Assembly: GCA_945869365.1 (NCBI GenBank)
Contig: CAMBOW010000043.1
Coordinates: 1-15,328, forward strand
From: Flavobacterium psychrophilum
GTDB taxonomy: Bacteria; Bacteroidota; Bacteroidia; Flavobacteriales; Flavobacteriaceae
DNA: 15,328 bases
Direction: 5' to 3'
Shown piece by piece: positions 7,051 to 13,119 of this stretch (positions within the stretch are counted from its first letter, which is position 1; each line of letters opens with the position of its first letter). Both the position numbers and the translations under genes were made by a program. Under the pieces are notes generated by a model. The model worked only from the letters and a program-made list of their open reading frames with translations, ran no database searches and had not been told where the DNA came from.

Positions 7051-8328
7051 TTATTTGGCAGCAATACCTGCTTTCAATACCTGACCAAACTGATACATAT
7101 CTGCATACGACGTATACAAAGGCACGGGAGCCAAGCGAATTACATTGGGTTCGCGCCAATCGGTAATCACGCCGTTTTGCATTAAATACTCAAATAATCG
7201 GCGGCCTTCGCCGTGCAAGAAAACCGAAAGTTGGCAAGCACGTTCTTTGGGATTTGAAGGTGTAATCACTTCAAAAGCCCCTGAAACTTCTCGGCTAATT
7301 TCCTGTAGTATAAATTCCAAATAGCTCGTAATCTGATCGCGTTTGTCCACCAAAGCTGGCATGCCCACTTCGTCAAATAAATGAACTGAGGCCAAATAGG
7401 GCGCCAAAGACAAAATAGGCAAGTTGCTAATTTGCCAACCATCGGCACCTTGAACAGGATCAAATTGGGGTTCCATTTTGAATCGGCGTTCTTTGTTGTG
7501 TCCCCACCAGCCTGCAAAACGAGGCAATTGAGAATTGGTATGATGCATTTCGTGTATAAAACAGCCTGACGCATTTCCAGGTCCCGAATTCATGTATTTA
7601 TAACTGCACCAGGCGGCAAAATCGACCTGCCAATCGTGCAACTTCATTTCGATATTTCCGGCGGCATGAGCTAAATCCCAACCCACATAGGCGCCCACAT
7701 CGTGGCCCGCTTGGGTAATGGTTTTCATGTCAAATACCTGTCCGGTATAATAATTTACGCCTCCTATCAAGACCAAAGCCACCGCATCGCCCTCTTGGCG
7801 AATCACCTCCAACACATCTTCCAAACGAATGTTGTGTTCGCCCTCGCGGCGTTTAATTTCAACCAAGGCTGTTTTGGGATCATAGCCGTGAAACTGGATT
7901 TGACTTTGGATCATGTATTGATCAGACGGAAAGGCTTTTTCTTCGCAAATGATTTTGTAGCGCGTAGCCGTGGGCTGATAAAACGACACCATCAGCAAAT
8001 GCAAATTCACCGTGAGCGTATTCATCACCGTAACTTCAGATGGTTTGGCGCCTACAATTTTACTCAACGGCTCCGCAAAACGTTCGTGGTAATCCCACCA
8101 AGGTTTCTCGGCATAAAAATGTCCTTCGACCGCCAAATTGGCCCAGTCGTTCATGATTTCATCGACGTAGGCTTTGCTGCGTTTGGGTTGCAATCCCAAG
8201 GAATTTCCGGTAAAATAAATCACGTCTTTTCCGTGATGTTGCGGAAAAATAAATTCTTTTTTATAGTGTGCCAACGAATCTTGCGCGTCCAATTGCTGCG
8301 CATAGGCAAGGGTATTTTGAAAACTCAT
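7051..8328 (-). CDS. kynU: Kynureninase
   Basis: This PLP enzyme cleaves 3-hydroxykynurenine to 3-hydroxyanthranilate plus alanine (or kynurenine to anthranilate). The protein is 425 residues from the ATG at 8328; an in-frame ATG at 8349 would add MPTKTTR. I prefer 8328 because known homologues begin near MSFQNTLAYAQQLDAQD and because a possible -7 element lies over 8349-8356. Motifs include YFTGNSLGLQPK near the N-terminus, the PLP-phosphate region VMNTLTVNLHLL, GWDLAHAAGN with the Asp that pairs with the PLP nitrogen, and CSYKYMNSGPG with the Schiff-base Lys (residue 244). RFAGWWGHN, which is typical of kynureninases, follows. The acylase gene starts 10 nt after the stop, so both are probably on one transcript. 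Upstream lies the 561-nt repeat spacer. Confidence 0.95.
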   Translation of the reverse strand: MSFQNTLAYAQQLDAQDSLAHYKKEFIFPQHHGKDVIYFTGNSLGLQPKRSKAYVDEIMNDWANLAVEGHFYAEKPWWDYHERFAEPLSKIVGAKPSEVTVMNTLTVNLHLLMVSFYQPTATRYKIICEEKAFPSDQYMIQSQIQFHGYDPKTALVEIKRREGEHNIRLEDVLEVIRQEGDAVALVLIGGVNYYTGQVFDMKTITQAGHDVGAYVGWDLAHAAGNIEMKLHDWQVDFAAWCSYKYMNSGPGNASGCFIHEMHHTNSQLPRFAGWWGHNKERRFKMEPQFDPVQGADGWQISNLPILSLAPYLASVHLFDEVGMPALVDKRDQITSYLEFILQEISREVSGAFEVITPSNPKERACQLSVFLHGEGRRLFEYLMQNGVITDWREPNVIRLAPVPLYTSYADMYQFGQVLKAGIAAK

Positions 8329-8348
8329 GCGTGTGGTTTTAGTGGGCA

Positions 8349-8356
8349 TAAATGTA
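8349..8356 (-). promoter_or_regulatory. Possible -7 element for kynU
   Basis: On the minus strand this reads TACATTTA, one mismatch from TAnnTTTG, with no good TTG at -33. If it is used, transcription would begin around or after the ATG at 8349, which supports the shorter kynU start at 8328. Weak prediction. Confidence 0.25.
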
Positions 8357-8407
8357 GCATTTTCGGTTTTAGAAACACGAATTGGGAGTTTAGTTTTTTT
8401 GAGGGAA

Positions 8408-8484
8408 GTTGTCGGTTGTGGGTTGTGGGTTTGAGGTAGTAGGTCGTAGGAGGTAGGTTGTAGGTTGTAGGTTGTAGGTTGTAG
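8408..8484. repeat. Heptanucleotide tandem array, GTTGTAG family (11 units)
   Basis: Eleven consecutive 7-nt units without a slip. They start with GTTGTCG and two GTTGTGG, pass through GTTTGAG, GTAGTAG, GTCGTAG and GAGGTAG, and end with four perfect GTTGTAG. The graded decay away from the perfect end looks like slippage expansion at one side. It is the first module of the mosaic spacer between kynU and queA and encodes nothing recognisable. Confidence 0.9.
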
Positions 8485-8584
8485 GTGAATTTCTTAGAAC
8501 TTTCTTTTACCTCTCATCTTTTAGTCACTCATCTAAAAATATTCGTGCATTCGTGGCTAAAAGCTATCAGCTAATTGCTAAAAG

Positions 8585-8607
8585 CTAACAGCCGTTCTTA
8601 GTGTACT
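8585..8607. repeat. 23-nt direct repeat, copy 1
   Basis: Begins CTAACAGCCG and ends GTTCTTAGTGTACT. It matches copy 2 at 8835-8857 in 22 of 23 positions, the one change breaking the palindrome AGTATACT to AGTGTACT. It also contains one of the module-separating motifs and directly follows the GCTAAAA-like heptads, whose last unit GCTAACA runs into it. Confidence 0.85.
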
Positions 8608-8657
8608 TTTGAAATCAAAAATCAAAAATCACCAATCAAAAATCGTTAATCGAATTA

Positions 8658-8673
8658 GTTCTTAGTATACTCC
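8658..8673. repeat. Separator motif copy (GTTCTTAGTATACTCC)
   Basis: A 16-nt sequence identical to 8844-8859, with the palindromic core AGTATACT. It divides the AAATCAA-like module from the palindrome and GGGTTTA-like module. Further related copies are at 8491-8504 (degenerate, TTCTTAGAACTTTC), 8595-8610 and 8783-8792 (core only). Confidence 0.8.
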
Positions 8674-8680
8674 AACAACT

Positions 8681-8696
8681 CCCCTCTCGAGAGGGG
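8681..8696. repeat. Perfect 16-nt palindrome CCCCTCTCGAGAGGGG
   Basis: Self-complementary with no loop, GC-rich in an AT-rich spacer, and followed by a G-rich run (CTGGGGGTGTG). As RNA or single-stranded DNA it could fold back on itself. It resembles, from memory, the interspersed CTCCCC...GGGGCTGGGGG elements scattered through flavobacterial intergenic regions. No T-run follows on the minus strand, so it is not an obvious terminator. Confidence 0.7.
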
Positions 8697-8834
8697 CTGG
8701 GGGTGTGTTTTTGGGTAAAGAGTTTAGCGGTTAGAGTTTAGGGTTTAAAGGTTAAGGTTGAGTCTAGAAAACATAAATGACATAGTATACTCAGAAAAAC
8801 TTCCAGCTTCCAGCTTCCCACTTCCATCTCTATC

Positions 8835-8857
8835 CTAACAGCCGTTCTTAGTATACT
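8835..8857. repeat. 23-nt direct repeat, copy 2
   Basis: Begins CTAACAGCCG and ends GTTCTTAGTATACT. It is the intact-palindrome partner of the copy at 8585-8607, exactly 250 nt downstream. Its first seven bases continue the 7-nt phase of the CTTCCAG-like module before it. Confidence 0.85.
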
Positions 8858-8881
8858 CCCCAATTATTAATTATTAATTAC

Positions 8882-8912
8882 AAAAAAACCGGCTCTTCCG
8901 CCGGTTTTTTTT
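8882..8912. terminator. Intrinsic terminator of queA (bidirectional form)
   Basis: The stem ACCGGC/GCCGGT with a 6-nt loop is flanked by seven A's on one side and eight T's on the other, so it works as a Rho-independent terminator on either strand. For queA (minus strand) the T-run is complete and the stem begins within the stop codon. It closes off the repeat spacer from the queA side. Confidence 0.9.
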
Positions 8913-9960
8913 ATATGATTAGCATCGCATCGCCATACGAGTAAAAGCGATACTCTTCTTTGATGGCTTCTTCGTAGGCTTGTTTCATGAGGTCGTGGCC
9001 ACAGAACGCCGAGATCATCATCAACAAGGTTGACTTGGGTGTATGGAAATTGGTAATCATGCAATCGGCGATACTAAACTCGTGCGGTGGAAAAATAAAT
9101 TTATTGGTCCAACCGGTAAACGGATTCAAAGTTCTTGCCGACGAAACCGAACTTTCTATGGCACGCATAGAAGTAGTTCCTACTGCACAAATACGTTTTT
9201 TATTGATCTTGGCATTGTTTACAATATCACAGGATTTTTCTGGGATAAACAATTCTTCCGAATCCATTTTGTGTTTCGACAAATCTTCTACTTCAACCGG
9301 ATTAAAAGTACCTAAACCCACGTGCAAAGTCACTTCGGCAAAATGAACGCCTTTAATTTCCAAACGCTTTAATAAGTGTTTAGAAAAGTGCAAGCCCGCT
9401 GTTGGTGCCGCAACGGCTCCTTCTTCTTTGGCGTAAATGGTTTGGTAACGCTCGGCATCTTCAGGAGTTACTTCGCGGTTAATGTATTTTGGGATTGGCG
9501 TTTCGCCTAGTTCAGTTAGTTTTTTGCGGAACTCTTCATAAGAACCGTCATATAAAAAACGCAAGGTACGTCCGCGTGAAGTGGTGTTGTCAATTACTTC
9601 AGCCACCAACGAATCGTCGTCGCCAAAGTATAATTTATTTCCGATTCTAATTTTACGTGCCGGATCAACCAATACGTCCCAAAGGCGTTGCTCGGCATTC
9701 AATTCGCGCAACAAAAACACTTCTATACGCGCACCGGTTTTCTCTTTGTTTCCGTATAAACGTGCCGGAAAAACTTTGGTGTTGTTCAGGATCATCACAT
9801 CGCCGTCATCAAAATAATCGATCACGTCTTTGAACATTTTGTGCTCAATGGTTTTGGTGGCTCTGTTCACCACCATCAAGCGCGATTCGTCTCTGTTTTC
9901 GGCAGGAAATTCGGCTAGTAATTCACTGGGTAAATTAAAATTAAAATGAGATAATTTCAT
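8911..9960 (-). CDS. queA: S-adenosylmethionine:tRNA ribosyltransferase-isomerase
   Basis: QueA transfers and isomerises the ribosyl part of S-adenosylmethionine onto 7-aminomethyl-7-deazaguanine in the wobble position of tRNA (Tyr, His, Asn, Asp), giving epoxyqueuosine. The 349-residue length is typical. Family motifs are [17 protein letters not shown] at the N-terminus, [12 protein letters not shown] (59-70), [10 protein letters not shown] (184-193), [11 protein letters not shown] (213-223), [10 protein letters not shown] and the ending [12 protein letters not shown]. The gene is transcribed on its own: a good promoter lies about 60 nt upstream and a strong terminator overlaps its stop codon. 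The upstream region shows no recognisable preQ1 riboswitch. Assignment is firm. Confidence 0.96.
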   Translation of the reverse strand: MKLSHFNFNLPSELLAEFPAENRDESRLMVVNRATKTIEHKMFKDVIDYFDDGDVMILNNTKVFPARLYGNKEKTGARIEVFLLRELNAEQRLWDVLVDPARKIRIGNKLYFGDDDSLVAEVIDNTTSRGRTLRFLYDGSYEEFRKKLTELGETPIPKYINREVTPEDAERYQTIYAKEEGAVAAPTAGLHFSKHLLKRLEIKGVHFAEVTLHVGLGTFNPVEVEDLSKHKMDSEELFIPEKSCDIVNNAKINKKRICAVGTTSMRAIESSVSSARTLNPFTGWTNKFIFPPHEFSIADCMITNFHTPKSTLLMMISAFCGHDLMKQAYEEAIKEEYRFYSYGDAMLII

Positions 9961-10019
9961 AGAATGTACTGGGTGTTTTTAATTTAGTAGTAAGCAAACC
10001 GTTTTCCCACAAAGGAGCG

Positions 10020-10051
10020 CAAATATACTACCCTGAAACAGGGGATGTCAA
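10020..10051 (-). promoter_or_regulatory. Predicted queA promoter with an inverted repeat in its spacer
   Basis: On the minus strand TTGACA begins at 10051 and, 21 nt after the TTG, TATATTTG lies at 10027-10020; this matches the Bacteroidota pattern TTG-N17-23-TAnnTTTG. The leader to the ATG would be about 50 nt. A perfect inverted repeat CCCTG-AAA-CAGGG (10031-10043) occupies the spacer, where a repressor could bind. Both sites are predictions. Confidence 0.55.
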
Positions 10052-10060
10052 GTGTTTTGC

Positions 10061-10087
10061 TGTTTATTTTTGAAAAGCCAATAAACA
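10061..10087. other. AT-rich inverted repeat downstream of aroA
   Basis: The arms TGTTTATT (10061-10068) and AATAAACA (10080-10087) are perfect and 11 nt apart, starting 17 nt beyond the aroA stop codon. A weak hairpin could mark the 3' end of the aromatic operon, but no T-run follows on the minus strand, so termination here is only a guess. Confidence 0.3.
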
Positions 10088-10103
10088 CAATAGCTAAGGC
10101 GTT

Positions 10104-11339
10104 TTATTTTTCGCAACGAAAGCCAATTTGAGCCAAATGCAACCAAAATTCGGGATAGGATTTGGCAACCACCTGCGGATTTTGAATGCTAATGGGGATT
10201 TTTACAGCTAAGCAAGCAAATGCCAATGCCATGCGGTGGTCGTTGTAGGTGTCAATCTGCACAACGTGTTTCAGCTGAAGGGGTGCTTGCAAACGCAACG
10301 AATTTTCGCTGACTTGTACCGCTACTCCCAATTTGGTGAGTTCGGTTTGTAACCCCAGCAAACGATCGGTTTCTTTAATCTTGAGCGATTGCAAACCGGT
10401 AAGTTGCGCTTTACAACCCAAGCCGGCACATGTCACGGCAATAGTTTGCGCCAAATCGGGTTGGGCCAATAAATTAAATTCGAGTTCAGGAGCTGATAAA
10501 AAATCGACTGTACGTTCTTTTTTGATGATGATGTGATTTCCTTCAAAGATTGTGCGCACGCCAAATACAGCAAATAATTGCGCCACTTCGGCATCGCCTT
10601 GACGACTTTGGGGCAAAAAGCTACAGAGGGAAATTGAGGTGCCCACCGGAGCTAATGCGATTATTGCATAGTAATAGGAGGCCGACGACCAATCTGATTC
10701 GATGGGCAACTGAACCGGTTTTGCTTCGGCCAACGGACGTACATAAATGGTATTTTTTTTTGTTTTTGCAGAAACGCCAATACTTTTCAGAAGATCCAAC
10801 GTCATGGCGATATAGGGCGCCGAAACTACCTCGTCTTCAAGTGTCAGTTCAAGACCATTGTGCAAAGCAGGGGCAATTAACAACAAGGCCGAAAGGTATT
10901 GGCTGCTCTGGGCCGCCGAAATGACAACCGAATGATTCGACAGTTTTTTTCCCTCAATGTGCAAAGGAGGAAAACCCTCTTTTTCGAGATTCGTAATGGA
11001 TGCACCTAATTTTCGCAAAGCGGAAACCAAGGGTGCAATGGGACGCTCGTGCAAACGATCGGATCCTTTTAGCACCACCGAAACGCCTTCTTTGCATGCA
11101 AAATAGGCCGTGAGAAAACGCAGGGCTGTACCGGCGTGCTGGCAATCAATTTCGCCTGTTTGTTGGGATAAAGCGTATTGCATTACGCACACATCGTCGG
11201 CAGCAGAATGACCCGAAATGGAGATGGTGGGATATAAAGCTTGAAGAATCAGCGCCCGATTGAATTCTGATTTTGACGAAGACAAATCGAGCGTGCCCAA
11301 ATGGCTTCCAAATTCAACCGAGCGAGTATCAATTTGCAT
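10104..11339 (-). CDS. aroA: 3-phosphoshikimate 1-carboxyvinyltransferase (EPSP synthase)
   Basis: It joins phosphoenolpyruvate to shikimate-3-phosphate, the sixth shikimate-pathway step towards chorismate. The 411-residue protein has SSKSEFNRA (21-29, Lys23 and Arg28 for substrate phosphate) and DRLHERPI (94-101). QPDLAQT (293-299) holds the catalytic Asp295, KETDR (322-326) the Glu/Arg pair, and NDHRMA (366-371) the PEP site. The usual GNAGTA PEP loop reads QHAGTALR (67-74), so both the first Gly and the Asn are replaced, which I believe is common in Bacteroidota but differs from the textbook form. The start codon overlaps the stop of the upstream MazG-like gene by one base (TAATG), so translation is probably coupled. 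It is the last gene of the operon, while DAHP synthase, the pathway's first enzyme, is the first gene. Confidence 0.93.
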   Translation of the reverse strand: MQIDTRSVEFGSHLGTLDLSSSKSEFNRALILQALYPTISISGHSAADDVCVMQYALSQQTGEIDCQHAGTALRFLTAYFACKEGVSVVLKGSDRLHERPIAPLVSALRKLGASITNLEKEGFPPLHIEGKKLSNHSVVISAAQSSQYLSALLLIAPALHNGLELTLEDEVVSAPYIAMTLDLLKSIGVSAKTKKNTIYVRPLAEAKPVQLPIESDWSSASYYYAIIALAPVGTSISLCSFLPQSRQGDAEVAQLFAVFGVRTIFEGNHIIIKKERTVDFLSAPELEFNLLAQPDLAQTIAVTCAGLGCKAQLTGLQSLKIKETDRLLGLQTELTKLGVAVQVSENSLRLQAPLQLKHVVQIDTYNDHRMALAFACLAVKIPISIQNPQVVAKSYPEFWLHLAQIGFRCEK

Positions 11340-11668
11340 TAGGAACGTAATTTGTCGTTTTGTTGGTGACGGTCGTGGTCGCGTTGGGTTTTTAGATCCA
11401 ACTTTTTGTCGAAGGCGGCTTGCAAATCGATGCCTGTTTGATTGGCCAAACAGAGCACCACAAAAATCACATCGGCCAATTCTTCGCCCAAGTCTTTGTT
11501 TTTGTCGGATTCTTTTTCGGATTGTTCGCCGTAGCGACGGGCTATAATGCGGGCCACCTCACCTACTTCTTCGGTGAGTTGCGCCATGTTGGTGAGCTCG
11601 TTAAAGTAACGCACCCCGTGGTTTTTGACCCAATTGTCTACTTCGAGTTGGCTGTTTTTTATGTCCAT
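11339..11668 (-). CDS. MazG-like nucleotide pyrophosphohydrolase
   Basis: A small all-alpha NTP pyrophosphohydrolase of the MazG/RS21-C6 (dCTP pyrophosphatase) type, which would hydrolyse a nucleoside triphosphate to the monophosphate and pyrophosphate to clean the pool. The 109-residue protein has the Mg-binding pattern EEVGE (Glu33, Glu34, Glu37) followed by EELADV (Glu63, Asp66), the ExxE...ExxD signature. It is a single domain, not the tandem MazG of E. coli. The Lys- and His-rich tail (DHDRHQQNDK) is unremarkable. It overlaps both neighbours by one base in TAATG junctions (dtd before it, aroA after it). The preferred nucleotide cannot be read from the sequence. Confidence 0.88.
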   Translation of the reverse strand: MDIKNSQLEVDNWVKNHGVRYFNELTNMAQLTEEVGEVARIIARRYGEQSEKESDKNKDLGEELADVIFVVLCLANQTGIDLQAAFDKKLDLKTQRDHDRHQQNDKLRS

Positions 11669-12120
11669 TAGATTTTATTTTTAGAATCAATGAGTATCGT
11701 AACCGGGCCATCATTCACCAAAGACACCTGCATGTCGGCGCCAAATTGGCCGGTTTGTATCGATTTTTGCAGGGCCCATTCAAAGGCCTGAATGCAATTT
11801 TCATAGAGCGGAATGGCGAGTTCGGGTTTGGCCGCTTGGATATAGGAAGGCCGATTTCCTTTTTTGATTGAGGCGTGCAAGGTAAATTGACTCACCACCA
11901 AAAGCGATCCGCCGGTTTCGAGCAACGAACAATTCATTACCCCATTTTCGTCAGCAAAAATCCGCAAATTGACTGTTTTGGCTACTACCCAATCAATATC
12001 TTCTTGGGTATCGGCGGCTTCAAATCCCACCAAAACCAATAATCCTTTCTCTATCTGCCCCACCACTTTTTCAGCAATTTCTACTTGGGCCGAACATACC
12101 CGTTGAATCACTACTTTCAT
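11668..12120 (-). CDS. dtd: D-aminoacyl-tRNA deacylase
   Basis: DTD frees tRNA from mischarged D-amino acids (and from glycine on tRNA-Ala), protecting translation. The 150-residue length is normal. Both active-site motifs are present: SQFTL (77-81) and NDGPVT (136-141), the latter carrying the Gly-cis-Pro pair that gives D-chirality selection. The N-terminal MKVVIQRV is typical of the family. It starts 3 nt after the rsgA stop codon and its stop overlaps the start of the MazG-like gene (TAATG), so it is inside the operon. Confidence 0.95.
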   Translation of the reverse strand: MKVVIQRVCSAQVEIAEKVVGQIEKGLLVLVGFEAADTQEDIDWVVAKTVNLRIFADENGVMNCSLLETGGSLLVVSQFTLHASIKKGNRPSYIQAAKPELAIPLYENCIQAFEWALQKSIQTGQFGADMQVSLVNDGPVTILIDSKNKI

Positions 12121-12123
12121 AGG

Positions 12124-13119
12124 CTATGATTTTCGGGTAGCATCACTAGCGGCGCGTTCGTCGTTGTAGATGTCGGTGCGGTAATGCTCGTCATCGCCTT
12201 CCAGCATTTGCAAATACGAACGGTAGCGTGACCAAGCAATTTCGTTGTTTTCGAGAGCGTTTTTCACGGCACAATGCGGTTCTTCTTTGTGCAAACAATT
12301 GTGAAATTTGCACTGGTTTTTTCGTTTAAAAAACTCAGGAAAATAGCCGCCAATTTCGGAGGGTTGCATGTCTACAATACCAAATCCTTTGATGCCCGGC
12401 GTATCGATTATTTTGGCGTCAAACGATAAATCGTACATTTCGGCAAAGGTAGTGGTGTGCTGCCCTTGCTGACTTTGTTCGGAAATCTTAGTCGTTTTGA
12501 GGTGCAAATTGGGCTCTAAGGCATTAACTAAAGTTGATTTGCCCACGCCCGAATGTCCAGAAAACATACTCACTTTGCCCAGCATCAATTCTTTTAACTG
12601 CTCCAATCCTTTTTGTTGAGTAGAGGAAACACGCAAACAAGGGTAGCCAATTTCTTGGTAAATGTGCTGCATATACAATTGCTCGTCGAGAGTCGTATTG
12701 TCGAGGGTGTCAATTTTATTAAACACCAACACCGCCGGAATAGCATAGGCCTCAGCTGTAGCCAAAAACCGATCGATAAACGAAGTCGTGGTGGGTGGAT
12801 TAGAAATGGTGATCAATAAAAAAACCTGATCTATATTGGAAGCAATGATGTGCAGTTGTTTGGACAAATTCACCGATTTTCGCACAATGTAATTCTTCCG
12901 GTTGTGAATGTGGTAAATGGTGCCCGTAGTGGTGTCAGAGGTAATTTCCAATTCGTAATCTACCAAATCGCCCACCGCAATAGGATTGGTGCTTTTTATG
13001 CCCTTCATCCGGAATTTACCCTTCATGCGGCATTCCAAGAAATCGCCTTGTTCGGTTTTTACCGTGTACCAACTTCCCGTCGATTTGTATACAATTCCTG
13101 TCATCTTAGCCAATTGCAT
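12124..13119 (-). CDS. rsgA: Ribosome small subunit-dependent GTPase A
   Basis: RsgA is a GTPase that checks late maturation of the 30S ribosomal subunit. The 331-residue protein has an N-terminal OB-fold domain (about 8-75) and then the circularly permuted GTPase domain characteristic of the family. G4 is NKID (134-137), G1 is GHSGVGKS (188-195), the G2-like HTTT is at 221-224, and G3 is DTPG (239-242). A zinc site follows with the spacing C-x4-C-x-H-x5-C (Cys270, Cys275, His277, Cys283), then a helical C-terminus with LEGDDEHYR. The annotated ATG overlaps the stop of the upstream gene as TAATG; an internal Met6 (MTGIVYKSTGSWYTV) is where many homologues start and remains possible. Confidence 0.95.
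   Translation of the reverse strand: MQLAKMTGIVYKSTGSWYTVKTEQGDFLECRMKGKFRMKGIKSTNPIAVGDLVDYELEITSDTTTGTIYHIHNRKNYIVRKSVNLSKQLHIIASNIDQVFLLITISNPPTTTSFIDRFLATAEAYAIPAVLVFNKIDTLDNTTLDEQLYMQHIYQEIGYPCLRVSSTQQKGLEQLKELMLGKVSMFSGHSGVGKSTLVNALEPNLHLKTTKISEQSQQGQHTTTFAEMYDLSFDAKIIDTPGIKGFGIVDMQPSEIGGYFPEFFKRKNQCKFHNCLHKEEPHCAVKNALENNEIAWSRYRSYLQMLEGDDEHYRTDIYNDERAASDATRKS

Larger units (their letters stand above)
8491..8883. repeat. Mosaic of period-7 repeat modules in a gene-free spacer
   Basis: With the GTTGTAG array this fills the 561-nt stretch without a gene. Distinct heptad modules follow one another: CTTTTAC/CTTTTAG with CTCTCAT (8504-8524); GCTAAAA-like, five units (8556-8590); AAATCAA-like with constant AATC, six units (8612-8653); GAGTTTA/GGGTTTA-like, six units (8713-8754); CTTCCAG-like, about six units (8800-8841); ATTATTA (8863-8883). 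Unrelated base compositions share the same 7-nt period. Copies of the TTCTTAGTATACTC motif separate the modules. No start codon with a credible protein is present on either strand, and no tRNA or CRISPR structure is visible. Confidence 0.8.

Noticed and set aside
7041..7064. Longer start of the acylase gene overlapping kynU by 14 nt
   Set aside because: The codon is TTG, and an ATG 24 nt later fits better with a basic stretch and membrane helix directly behind it and a 10-nt gap after the kynU stop.
7702..8439. 245-residue open frame on the plus strand over kynU and the spacer
   Set aside because: It lies opposite the kynureninase coding sequence and runs into the GTTGTAG repeats; no family motif is visible.
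8681..8696. Intrinsic terminator at the GC-rich palindrome
   Set aside because: There is no loop and no T-run following the stem on the minus strand, and a better terminator exists at 8882-8912.
8713..8754. Telomere-like GGGTTTA repeat
   Set aside because: The units are imperfect, internal to a chromosome-like region, and simply one of several heptad modules.
8408..8883. CRISPR array or integron-like gene cassettes
   Set aside because: Repeats are 7 nt with no unique spacers, the longer repeats number only two, and there are no cas genes, integrase or cassette ORFs nearby.
9961..10019. preQ1 riboswitch in the queA leader
   Set aside because: The leader of about 50 nt shows no C-rich stem-loop plus A-rich pseudoknot tail of the preQ1-I type.
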